Part shown: positions 53,165 through 61,469 of the stretch, piece by piece
How positions within the stretch are numbered: position 1 is the stretch's first letter
Layout of the letters: the number at the start of each line of letters is the position of its first letter
NCBI GenBank assembly: GCA_963750065.1
Contig: CAVVPK010000012.1
Location: forward strand, 1-64,000
Length of the DNA stretch: 64,000 nt
From: CAVSRC01 sp963750065
GTDB lineage: Bacteria > Pseudomonadota > Alphaproteobacteria > Rhizobiales > Kaistiaceae
Direction: 5' to 3'
Notes under the pieces: generated by a model
What the model was told of the DNA's origin: nothing
Seen by the model: only the letters and a program-made list of their open reading frames with translations
The model's database searches: none
Position numbers and translations under genes: made by a program

Positions 53165-54219
53165 CGGAGTTCGCAGCGACTTTGGCCGGGTCCGCCGCCG
53201 CGCGAGAGACGGCGGAACGCGGCCACGGCTATGCCGTCGCCCGTACCGACGACCGGGCCGGCTGGGAGGTCCTGCTCGCGCGCCATCCGCGCCGTAACGT
53301 CTTCTGTTCGTGGGGGTGGGGAGACTATAAGGCGCGCCTCCGCTGGCAGACCGAGCGGTTCCTGATCGAGGACAAGACCGGCGCCTGCATCGGCCTGGCA
53401 CAGGTGCAGACCCGCACCGTGGCCGGCCGGCGCCTTGTCTACATGCACGGCTGTCCGCTCTTCTTTGTCGACGACGACACCGTTGTCGAGCGCGCGCTGG
53501 CGGCTCTGATCGACCATCTCAAGCCGGGGCGCCTCGACCTGGTCGCGATCCGCTTCGAGCGGTTCGACCGGCCGGCGGAGGTGATCGCGCTGCTCGCCAA
53601 TGGGTTCGATCCGGTGCTCAACCACGCCAATTACACGCTCGTTATCGACCTTGCAGAGGGCCTTGCGGCGGTGCGCGCCAAACTGCGCAGAAACCGCGCC
53701 CAGCAACTCAGGAAGGCGCTTGCCAATCCCAAACTGAATACGCGCTTCCTCACCGATCCCGACGAGCGGCGAACAGCGCTCGCCGCGTTTGCCGACATGC
53801 ACACGGCAATTGCAGCGCGCAAGGGCTTTGCCGAAGCGGTCGATGTCGACGTCTTCCGGGAAACGCTGCTCGACGATCCGCGCTTCATCATGCTCGAGGT
53901 GCGCGAAGGCGAGCGCATCGCCGCCGTCAGGATCGCCACCACCAACGCGGATCGACTGAACGACCTATTCGCTGCCTCCGACGAAGGTGCTCTTGCCAAC
54001 GGCGTCAATACGCTGGCGGTGTGGCGGATGATCGAGTACGCAGCCGAAAGCGGCCTGCGCTTCTTCGACGCCTGCGGCATCGATGCGCGGGCCAATCCCG
54101 GTGTCGTGCGCTTCAAACGCGGTCTGGGCGGCGATGTCGTCCAGTCCGGCCCGCTGTGGCTCTTCGGCCGATCGCGGTTGTTGCGGACCGCCGTCGGCGC
54201 ATATCTGGCATTCCGATGA
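53161..54219 (+). CDS. FemAB/GNAT-like acyl- or aminoacyl-transferase
   Basis: A 352-residue protein with two GNAT-like lobes. CSWGWGDYKARLRWQTERFL begins the first. LVIDLAEGLAAVRAKLRRNRAQQLRKAL and the second lobe (GERIAAVRIATTNADRLNDLFAAS ... NTLAVWRMIEYAAESGLRFFDACGI) match the FemAB/BioF2-like acetyltransferase pattern common in exopolysaccharide clusters. FKRGLGGDVV is the typical end motif. It probably modifies the polymer or its lipid-linked unit with an acyl or aminoacyl group. The start overlaps the preceding tiny gene (ATGA). Confidence 0.83.
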   Translation: MTEFAATLAGSAAARETAERGHGYAVARTDDRAGWEVLLARHPRRNVFCSWGWGDYKARLRWQTERFLIEDKTGACIGLAQVQTRTVAGRRLVYMHGCPLFFVDDDTVVERALAALIDHLKPGRLDLVAIRFERFDRPAEVIALLANGFDPVLNHANYTLVIDLAEGLAAVRAKLRRNRAQQLRKALANPKLNTRFLTDPDERRTALAAFADMHTAIAARKGFAEAVDVDVFRETLLDDPRFIMLEVREGERIAAVRIATTNADRLNDLFAASDEGALANGVNTLAVWRMIEYAAESGLRFFDACGIDARANPGVVRFKRGLGGDVVQSGPLWLFGRSRLLRTAVGAYLAFR

Positions 54220-54419
54220 CTGTCGGGGCCGCCGTCGTTTCCGACAGGCTCGGCGGCAGTGGGCGATTGCTGCTCCGTGGCTTTTGCAGGCAGCTGGTGC
54301 CGGTCATGTTGCTGGCCGACCGGGCGCTGGGCCGAGGCTTCAGCTTTGCCGTCGGCATCGCCACGGCCCGCGTCGTGACGCAGGTGGACACTCAGGGTCG
54401 AAAAAGAAACGAACAATGA
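54216..54419 (+). CDS. 67-residue protein overlapping both neighbours
   Basis: Start and stop each overlap the neighbouring genes as ATGA, with no spare base on either side. GRLLLRGFCRQLVPVMLLADRAL and GFSFAVGIATARVVTQVDT form two moderately hydrophobic stretches, too short and polar to be sure membrane helices. No domain recognised. The double overlap is stronger evidence than for the other two tiny frames that it is translated. Confidence 0.5.
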   Translation: MTVGAAVVSDRLGGSGRLLLRGFCRQLVPVMLLADRALGRGFSFAVGIATARVVTQVDTQGRKRNEQ

Positions 54420-55507
54420 CGATCCTGCTCGTAACCGGTGCAATGGCGCCCTACACCCACCTGCTCTACAAGGCACTGGCGGCGGCAATCGACGAGCCGG
54501 TGCACGTTCTTGCCTGCGCCAAACGCGAGCCGGCGCGCATGTGGGACTTGCCGTCCGCCGACGGATACCACGTCGAGATCCTGCCGGGGCTGCGGCTGCA
54601 CCGGGGAACGATCCGCAACTACTACTTCAATCCATCGGTCGCGCGGCGCATCCGCGAACTGGCGCCACGGCTGGTCATCATCAACGATTTCTCATTGACC
54701 AGCCTGGCCGCGGCCTTGGCAGCATGGCATCTGGACATTCCAATCGGCATCCGCACCGACGGCGTGATGTCCACGGATTTAAGCGCCCGCTCAATGATCC
54801 GAAGGGTGATCCGCCGCGCCATCATCAGGCGCAGCCGGTTTGCGATCGGGCCGAGCTTCGGCACGCTGCAGTTCTTTCATGCCTATGGCGTGCCGAGCGA
54901 CCGGCTGTTCCTGGCGCCTCTGACCGCCGGCTGGATGCCCGTCCGCCAGTCGCCGCCCTTTGAACAACGGCCTTACGATGTCCTTTTTTGCGGCGGACTT
55001 GACGAGGAAGTGAAGGGGGCCCGCTTCTTCGCGGAGGTGGTCGAAGCCATGGCCGCACGCCAGCCCGGCCTGAATGTGCGTGTGGTGGGCGAGGGGCCCC
55101 TGCGCGGCGAGCTGGAAAAGCGGTTCAGTGCCGCCAACGTTGCGGCACGCTTCGATGGTTTCGTGCAGCAGCCTGCCCTGGAAGAAGCGTACAGCTCCGC
55201 CAAGGTGTTCATGTTCCCCAGTCGCGGCGACACCTGGGGCATCGTCGTCAGCGAAGCGGTACAGTGCGGCACGCCGGTGATTGCGTCGTTTCATGCCACC
55301 GCCGCGCTCGAGCTGGTGGCACCGGCCCAGGCTGGTGTCGTCCTGCCGCTGCGCCAGAGCGAATGGGTCGATGCGGCGCTGGCGCTCCTTAGCGACGCCG
55401 GCCGCTGGCAAAGCTTCCACGATCATGCGCTTGCCGTCGGCTCCGACAGGCCCCTCGACACGGCAGTCGCTGCCTACCGGAGTGTGATTGAAGGCTACGC
55501 CCGTTGA
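54416..55507 (+). CDS. Glycosyltransferase family 4
   Basis: A 363-residue GT-B glycosyltransferase. The N-domain includes TGAMAPYTHLLYKALAAAID and VIINDFSLTSLAAALAAWHL; the C-domain has DVLFCGGLDEEVKGARFFAEVV, VRVVGEGPLRGEL and the E-x7-E-like FPSRGDTWGIVVSEAVQCGTPVIAS. It ends in a four-base overlap with the flippase start. It probably adds a later sugar to the repeat unit. Confidence 0.9.
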   Translation: MTILLVTGAMAPYTHLLYKALAAAIDEPVHVLACAKREPARMWDLPSADGYHVEILPGLRLHRGTIRNYYFNPSVARRIRELAPRLVIINDFSLTSLAAALAAWHLDIPIGIRTDGVMSTDLSARSMIRRVIRRAIIRRSRFAIGPSFGTLQFFHAYGVPSDRLFLAPLTAGWMPVRQSPPFEQRPYDVLFCGGLDEEVKGARFFAEVVEAMAARQPGLNVRVVGEGPLRGELEKRFSAANVAARFDGFVQQPALEEAYSSAKVFMFPSRGDTWGIVVSEAVQCGTPVIASFHATAALELVAPAQAGVVLPLRQSEWVDAALALLSDAGRWQSFHDHALAVGSDRPLDTAVAAYRSVIEGYAR

Positions 55508-56862
55508 CCGAGCATCCGTTGAGCGCGATTGATGTCAGTGTCGGTGGGATCGTGTCGGCGGCTAACCGGTCATGCGGGGCCTGGCTGAGCCGGGAGCGCC
55601 GTGCGGTGCTGTGGTCGTTCCTCGACCAGGCAATCCTCAGCGGTTTCGGCTTCATCACCGGCGTCGCGACCGGCCGGCTTGTCGGCATTTCCGAGTTCGG
55701 CAGGTTCGCTATCGCGATGGTATTCGTCACGCTGGCCAGTCTTCTGCACGAAACGGTCTTCGCGACGCCGATGATGACCCTGGCCGGACACCGGGAACGC
55801 TCGCGCAACTATTTCAGTGCCGTCGTCGCCTCGGCCATTGTCGGTGCTGTCGTACTCGGCCTGTTTGCGGCTGCGTTCTTCGCGGCTTACTACCTTGTCC
55901 AGGGCAGGCCGATTTTGCTCGGCCTGGTGGCGGCAACAGGACTGCTTGTCACCATCCAGTGCATTCAGGTCACTCTGCGCCGCGCCCTGTTCGCCAGGCG
56001 ACAAGGCCAGCTCGCCGCAGTGATGGATCTCAGCCGCTATGTGCTGTTCGTGGTCATATTAGGTGGACTGCTGATCGCGGGAGGCACGGTCGATACGGAG
56101 CTGGTCCTGTGGAGCCTGGCGTCGTCCGGCGTCGTCGCTGCGGCTGTCTCCATTCCGATAACCGGGCTCTTGGGAGCCAGGCCCCGCTCTCGCGTCGTGC
56201 TGGCGGCAGCCCGCCAGCACTGGCAGATCGCGCGATGGCTCGTCGCCGTCGTTGTGCTCAGCTTCAGTCAGGACCAGCTGCTTTGGATCCTGGCCGCCCC
56301 CTTCCTTGGCGATGCATCGATCGGCGGGCTCAGGGCCACAATCTACCTGTTTGGCCCGAATCTGGTTCTGATGGGTGCAATGATGAACATTCTTCCCGTG
56401 CGCGCGGCCTCGGCCCTGGCGGTGGAGGGTATCGTTGGCCTGAAGTCGTTCCTCGTTCGCTTCGGCCTGCCGTTCGGCGCCATCAACGGGGCGTTCATTC
56501 TTGCTGCCGTCCTGCCGGGAGCCACGTGGCTGTCGTTGCTGTTCGGGCCGGTCTACGTCGATTACGTGCCGGTCCTCGAGATCATGGGCTTGGCAATCGG
56601 CTTCTCCGTCATCCGTGACTATACGGTGCAATATTTCAGGGCGATCCGCAGCACGGATGCGATCTTCTATTCGTTCCTCTGGGGCTTCGTGACCGCAATC
56701 GTGTTCGTCTATCCGCTGATCAAGTGGCTCGGAATCGAAGGCTTGGCGATTTGTACGGTCATCAGCGAATTTACGTCGATGACCTACCTGCTGGTGGCGG
56801 CCGGCCGTCACTACTCGAGCAACAAGCAGGCAGTCGACGCCGGTGGCGGAATCCGGGCGTGA
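55504..56862 (+). CDS. Polysaccharide flippase (Wzx-like, MOP superfamily)
   Basis: A 452-residue protein with twelve to fourteen transmembrane helices of the oligosaccharide flippase family. FLDQAILSGFGFITGVATGRLVGISEFGRFAIAMVF is the N-terminal MOP pattern, and LSFSQDQLLWILAAPFLGDASIGGL lies in the second half. It would move finished lipid-linked repeat units to the periplasm. Translation starts at a TTG (55504) that overlaps the preceding stop (TTGA). It is the last gene of the locus before tRNA-Gly. Confidence 0.88.
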   Translation: MTEHPLSAIDVSVGGIVSAANRSCGAWLSRERRAVLWSFLDQAILSGFGFITGVATGRLVGISEFGRFAIAMVFVTLASLLHETVFATPMMTLAGHRERSRNYFSAVVASAIVGAVVLGLFAAAFFAAYYLVQGRPILLGLVAATGLLVTIQCIQVTLRRALFARRQGQLAAVMDLSRYVLFVVILGGLLIAGGTVDTELVLWSLASSGVVAAAVSIPITGLLGARPRSRVVLAAARQHWQIARWLVAVVVLSFSQDQLLWILAAPFLGDASIGGLRATIYLFGPNLVLMGAMMNILPVRAASALAVEGIVGLKSFLVRFGLPFGAINGAFILAAVLPGATWLSLLFGPVYVDYVPVLEIMGLAIGFSVIRDYTVQYFRAIRSTDAIFYSFLWGFVTAIVFVYPLIKWLGIEGLAICTVISEFTSMTYLLVAAGRHYSSNKQAVDAGGGIRA

Positions 56863-56912
56863 ACCGAGCGCACCGCGGCAATATCGGAAATGCGCGATCC
56901 GGCGCTTCGCGG

Positions 56913-56986
56913 TGGAGCGGGTGAAGGGAATCGAACCCTCGTATGCAGCTTGGGAAGCTGCCGTTCTACCATTGAACTACACCCGC
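56913..56986 (-). tRNA. tRNA-Gly (anticodon CCC)
   Basis: The minus strand gives GCGGGTGTAGTTCAATGGTA at the 5' end, an anticodon arm GCAGC-TTCCCAA-GCTGC with anticodon CCC, T arm GAGGGTTCGATTCCCTT and acceptor CACCCGC-T-CCA with encoded CCA. All four arms pair perfectly. Confidence 0.97.
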
Positions 56987-57206
56987 GTGAGGCCCGAGAG
57001 ATATAAGGCCAATCGGCGGACGAAGGCAATCAGTGCCGCCGCCGGGCATCGACCTTGCCCGGCGCATGGCTCCGCCCAACGAGGCCCTCTGAAATCGCCG
57101 AATTGCCGGCTTCGCGCCGCCCTTCGGGAAGGCTTGCCCGCGCCTGTCTGATGATTGAGAGTGGCCACGATTGCGGCGCGGTCTCGTGACGAGGATGGGG
57201 GACGGG

Positions 57207-59159
57207 ATGTCCGATGCCGATCTGCTGGTTGAGGTCGAAGACGCCATCGATGCGGTCGCGCCACCGTCGGAGCTGCGCCGGCGCCTGGAGGCGCTTGCCC
57301 ACCTTGCCGGCGCGTCGGGCGAAGACGGCGTCCGCTACCTGATCGCCCGCGGCATCGTCGAAAATCGCAGTGAACTGCCTCAGTCGGCGCTGGCCACGTT
57401 TCAGCGTGCCCGCGATGCGGCGTTGCACGACGGCGTCGTCGGGCAACTGGCGCGCGTCTCGCGCGAGATTGCCCGCGTGCATTCGTGGAGCGGCGATATC
57501 ACCGGCGCTTCGTTGGAACTGCTGCGCTCGGTCGCCGAAATCGCGGAGTCGGAAGCCGCGCTCGCCCGCGAGCGGGCAGGCAGTGGTGGTGCGCCGGGCC
57601 AGCGGCCGGCGCACGACGACATCGCGCGCCGCGGGCGGCAGGAAGTCCGCATCCGTGCCGACCGGGCGGCAACCGTCGCCGAGATCGGGCGCCTCGACAT
57701 TGAGGCCGGCCGCTACGAAGCCGCGATTGCGGCGCTCGACGAAGCGGCGCGACAGGCACCGGGCAACCTGCCGCCGAGGGAAGCCGGCCGCATCGCCTAT
57801 AACCGCTGCGAATCCTGGTTTGGACTCGGCAGGACCGACCGTTGCCGCGCAATTATCGAGGAGACAGCATCGCTGTTCTCCGAGGCGTTCCCCCGCGATT
57901 TGTTCCGCGTTCGCCTGCTCAAGGCGCGCTGCCTGCTGCAGGACGGCGATTCCGTTGCAGCGGCCGAGGTCGCCCGCCAGGCCGCAGAGGCCAATCGCGG
58001 CGGCGACAATTCCTACGAGAAGAGCGCCGAATGGCAGCTCTTCGACGGCCTGCTGAAAGAACGCGACGACGCGGACGCGGCAATCGCCGCCCTGCGCCAG
58101 GCACTGTTGCGCTTCGCCGACGACAACCTGCCGCGTCACGAAGTCGAAGCGCGCATCCACCTTGCCCGCATCTTGGCGGCAAACGGCCGCATGCCGGAGG
58201 CGGAAACCACGATTGCCGACGCACTGAAGCGCGCCAGCGGCCTGCCGGCCTTGGCCGACCGGGTGCGCACGGCCGCCTACAAGTTCTGGGCGTCGGACAA
58301 GGTTGCCGATCTCGCCGGGGAGAATGCCATTGGCGCCAAGGCCCGCTTTCTGGTTCTCACGACGCTGGGCAGCGGCGGCTTCGGCACGGTTGAGCGCGCC
58401 ATTGACATGGCAACCGGCGAACAGGTTGCCATCAAACGCCTGCGTCCCGACCGCAACCGCACCGGCGCCGCTCGTGAGGTGATGGACAAGACTGTACGAC
58501 GCGAACTGGAAAGCGCCGAAAAGGTGCCGGCGCGCTTCGCCGCCCGTACACGTTACCTCAACGTCAATGAAGCCGGCGAACTGGTGCTGGTCCAGGACTT
58601 CGTCGACGGCCCGACACTGCGCAAGGTACTGTGCGACGGCGCTGCCGATCTCGCCATCCGCCTCGGCTACGCCGCCCACCTCACCCGCGGCGTCGCCGCG
58701 CTGCACCAGCACGAGGTTGCCCATCGCGACCTGAAGCCGGAAAACGTCATCCTGCGGGGCGGCAGCGAGCCGGTGCTCATCGACCTCGGGCTGGCGGCAC
58801 TGATGGGAACTTCCGAGGTCTTCTCGGGCATGGGCACGCCGGGCTATGCGCCGCCCGAGCAGTGGCAGGTCGACACGCACCCGAAAGTCTTCGGCAGCGA
58901 GGACATCTACGCCCTCGGCCGCGTCATTGAGGAGCTGGGCGGCGCCGCGCCGCCCGACAGGAGCCTGTCGTCGCGGCTGAAGGCGCGCTTCGGCGGCGGC
59001 CGCGCGCCCGACCTTTTGGACGCCGTGCGCAAGCTTGTCGCGCGCATGACCGACGCAGACCCGGAAAAGCGCGCTGTCGATCTCGGCGAAGTCGCCGGTG
59101 CGCTCGACGAAGCCGCCGCGCGCGCCCGCGATGAGATCAACGCGAAGGCGGCGAAGTAG
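57207..59159 (+). CDS. Ser/Thr protein kinase with N-terminal TPR region
   Basis: A 650-residue soluble protein. Residues 1-370 are helical TPR-like repeats (for example IGRLDIEAGRYEAAIAALDEAARQAPG). The Hanks-type kinase domain starts near 380: Gly loop LGSGGFGTVERA, ATP Lys in QVAIKRL, catalytic loop VAHRDLKPENVIL, metal motif LIDLGL (DLG in place of DFG) and GTPGYAPPEQW. All catalytic residues are present, so it is probably active. There is no transmembrane segment. ATG at 57207 has GGGGA upstream. It converges on two decayed trypsin-like genes, suggesting a former kinase-protease module. Confidence 0.88.
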   Translation: MSDADLLVEVEDAIDAVAPPSELRRRLEALAHLAGASGEDGVRYLIARGIVENRSELPQSALATFQRARDAALHDGVVGQLARVSREIARVHSWSGDITGASLELLRSVAEIAESEAALARERAGSGGAPGQRPAHDDIARRGRQEVRIRADRAATVAEIGRLDIEAGRYEAAIAALDEAARQAPGNLPPREAGRIAYNRCESWFGLGRTDRCRAIIEETASLFSEAFPRDLFRVRLLKARCLLQDGDSVAAAEVARQAAEANRGGDNSYEKSAEWQLFDGLLKERDDADAAIAALRQALLRFADDNLPRHEVEARIHLARILAANGRMPEAETTIADALKRASGLPALADRVRTAAYKFWASDKVADLAGENAIGAKARFLVLTTLGSGGFGTVERAIDMATGEQVAIKRLRPDRNRTGAAREVMDKTVRRELESAEKVPARFAARTRYLNVNEAGELVLVQDFVDGPTLRKVLCDGAADLAIRLGYAAHLTRGVAALHQHEVAHRDLKPENVILRGGSEPVLIDLGLAALMGTSEVFSGMGTPGYAPPEQWQVDTHPKVFGSEDIYALGRVIEELGGAAPPDRSLSSRLKARFGGGRAPDLLDAVRKLVARMTDADPEKRAVDLGEVAGALDEAAARARDEINAKAAK

Positions 59160-59876
59160 CCGCCACGGTCTTCTCCCCGGTGAGGGTGAAAAGGTCGTAG
59201 CTGATGCGGTGCTTGGCTTGGCCGAGCACCCGTTCGGCGAGGCACGGGTCTTGGGTAATTCGGCGACCTGACCGCCGGTCTTCTGCGCCAGTTCCGTCCG
59301 TGCCTCGGCGACGATCGTGTTCTCGTGCCCGTCGAAGAGCTTCAGCGCGTCTTCCCACTGCGCCTTCGCCGCGGCGAGGTCGAAGCTTGTCGGGTCGAGA
59401 ACGCCGCGGATGAGGTCGGCGCGTTGCGCGTAGTTCAGCATCACGGCGCTTGTGCTCCGCACGCCATTGCGGATATCCACCGTGCCGCCGCTAAGGATTG
59501 CCACCACCCTGCCGCTGGCATCTACGATCGGGCTGCCGCTGGCGCCACCGATGGCCGGCAGGCTGTTCTCGACCAGTGGCGCGTTCGGCCTGTCCGTATG
59601 GAGCAGGAAATAATCCGACAGCGCCGTCACACGCCCGAACTGCAGCACCGGGTTGGGGCTGAGCTGGGCAAGCTTCTGTGCGCCAGTGCCCTCGATCGGG
59701 TGACCGGCAAAGGCAAGCGGCGCCCCGGCGGCCAACGCGCTCGGATCGTCGGCGACGGCGAGGTATTCGCCGAGGTCCGCGTTCGGGTCGACGTCGAGAA
59801 CGGCTACGTCGTAAGCCGAGGGCATCGCCGCGCCCGCGGTCAGCAACTCGAAAGCCGTGCTGGCCGCAATCGCCAC
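59137..59876 (-). pseudogene. Remnant of a trypsin-like protease gene
   Basis: The fragment has the Asp region AYDVAVLDVDPNADLGEYLA and the active-site Ser in PAIGGASGSPIVDASGRVVAI. The part that should carry the catalytic His is missing at the N-terminus. Near 59250 the frame changes; the second piece (DPCLAERVLGQAKHRISYDLFTL) ends at 59137, overlapping the kinase 3' end by 23 bases. An active enzyme cannot be made. It resembles the trypsin-like domains found with bacterial Ser/Thr kinases. Confidence 0.7.
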
Positions 59877-59895
59877 TGCGTAGCCGCAAACGAGA

Positions 59896-59922
59896 CGGCC
59901 GGCCTCCGAGGAGACCGGCCGC
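59896..59922 (-). terminator. Strong hairpin after the secreted trypsin gene
   Basis: CGGCCGG and CCGGCCG arms with an inner CCTC/GAGG pair lie just downstream of the gene ending at 59951. The T run after it is weak on the minus strand (TCTCGTTT), so termination efficiency is uncertain. Confidence 0.4.
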
Positions 59923-59950
59923 GTTCATGCCGGATGATGCGGGACGAGGG

Positions 59951-60854
59951 TCAGTTCTGTGCCATCGTATCCTTGATCCACTGGGTGAACGGCGCGACGC
60001 GGCCGTAAACGCCGGGAAGCGTCGGATTGCCGCACTGGATGCCCCAACTCAACACGCCGACCTGAACAAAGCCCTTGCCGTCGCCGAGCGGTGCCACCAG
60101 CGGCCCGCCGCTGTCGCCATAACAGGAGTCCTTGGCGCCTTCCGGGGCGCCGGCGCAGATCTCGTTCTGGGTGATGGTGAGGTTGGCGTTGGTGGCCTGC
60201 CCGAAGGCGACATAAGAGGCCTTGCACTCGTCGTTGGTGATCACGCCGATGGTGACCTGGCGCAACTGGTTGGGGCTGAGGAGTTCGTTCTGGTTGAGGA
60301 GCTTGCGCGCCGAAACCATTTTCAGGTCGTTGTGAATGTACTTGGCGGCGTCAAAGCCCCGGAAATCCCACAGCGCACCCCAGCCGGTCACCGTCAGTTC
60401 GGCACTCGGCCCGGCCGCTTCCTTCTCCGTCGCGGGATCGGCAATCGCGATCGTCGTCACGTTCGCCAGCGGCTCCTTGAGCTTGATCAGGGCCAGGTCG
60501 CCCTTTCCGCGGTGCCGTATTCGGGGTTGGCGATATGAGCGCGCTGTCGACCATCGTCAGCTTGCTCTGGTAGACGCTGCCGTAACCGACGACCACGTGC
60601 TGGATCGGCTTGCCGAACTCGACGACGCAACGGGCGGCGGTCAGCACCCACTGGTTCGAGATCAGCGATCCGCCTCAGAGGCCGGATTGCGGATCGTGAC
60701 TGTCGAACAGGCGCGCCTGCCAGGGAAATGCTCCGGGGTCCGCCACTGGCACGCCGCCGGCAATGAAGTTGCTGTCGATGCGCGCCTCAGCGGCGGTGGC
60801 CGTCAGCCCCATGACGACCACGGTGCCGATCGCAAGGCTCGAAAAGATCCGCAT
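59951..60854 (-). pseudogene. Secreted trypsin-like serine protease, inactivated
   Basis: A signal peptide (MRIFSSLAIGTVVVMGLTATAAEA) and the trypsin activation-type region (FIAGGVPVADPGAFPWQARL) begin the gene. A TGA stop then stands where trypsins have Cys (SGL-stop-GGSLIS). The catalytic His motif reads LTAARCVVEF, i.e. His replaced by Arg (CGT). Two frame changes occur near 60513 and 60537. The rest is well kept: GDLALIKLKEP (Asp) and SCYGDSGGPLVAPL (Ser), LSWGIQCGNPTLPGVYGRV. Stop, His loss and indels together point to a pseudogene. AGGAGA before the ATG fixes the start. Confidence 0.8.
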
Positions 60855-61160
60855 TGCTGTCTCCTGATCCAGGATGGACGCTGTCGCGCGCCAAAGCTTC
60901 GTTGCTCGCAATTACTTTGGCCGAACGAGACGTAGAAGCAAGTCGCGCGACTTCTCAGGCGGCCGGCAGGCAAACTCCCCATTGAATTTGTCCATTTGTT
61001 GATTGTTCTCGGGCGATGGCGCGGAATAACGGTGGCACCGGACGAGCGCAGGGCAACAAGGCGACGGTCGCCGGCATTTGCCGCCGGCACTTGGACGCTG
61101 CCGCCGGCTCGCCATATAACAGGCGAAACATACGATTCCGGCCGCGCCTCGGAGAGACCC
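60855..61160. other. Intergenic region without recognisable gene
   Basis: Between the decayed trypsin gene and the DUF6460 gene I see no convincing reading frame, RNA or repeat. Confidence 0.5.
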
Positions 61161-61448
61161 ATGAACAGCACATCGCTTGCCCGTTTCTTCGGCGGTTCGC
61201 CCGGCCGGGTCCTGGTTCAGCTGGCGGTAATGTCGTTCGTCCTCGGCGTCATCTTGAGCGCGCTCGGCCTGTCGCCCTTCGACATCGTCGACAGCGTGCG
61301 CCGGCTGGCGCTGCGCGTCTACAACATGGGCTTCGATGCGGTGGTGTGGGGCTTCCGCTATTTCGTGCTGGGCGCCGTGATCGTCATTCCGGTGTGGCTG
61401 GTGATGCGCCTGTTCAGGCTCGGGCGGCGCAACGGGCCGAGCTTCTAG
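61161..61448 (+). CDS. DUF6460-type small membrane protein
   Basis: A 95-residue protein with two transmembrane helices (VLVQLAVMSFVLGVILSALGL and FRYFVLGAVIVIPVWLVMRLF) separated by an amphipathic segment (FDIVDSVRRLALRVYNMGFDAV). It matches the small alphaproteobacterial DUF6460 pattern. GGAGAGA lies just before the ATG. Function unknown. Confidence 0.82.
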   Translation: MNSTSLARFFGGSPGRVLVQLAVMSFVLGVILSALGLSPFDIVDSVRRLALRVYNMGFDAVVWGFRYFVLGAVIVIPVWLVMRLFRLGRRNGPSF

Positions 61449-61469
61449 AACACTTCCTGGCCAGGAGTC

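Noticed and set aside
57030..59876. A 948-codon minus-strand frame opposite the kinase
   Set aside because: Only the first part (to about 59250) has protease motifs; the remainder is antisense to the kinase.
60672..60680. Selenocysteine at the in-frame TGA of the trypsin gene
   Set aside because: No SECIS-like hairpin was evident and the same gene also has frame changes and a lost catalytic His, so a nonsense mutation is simpler.
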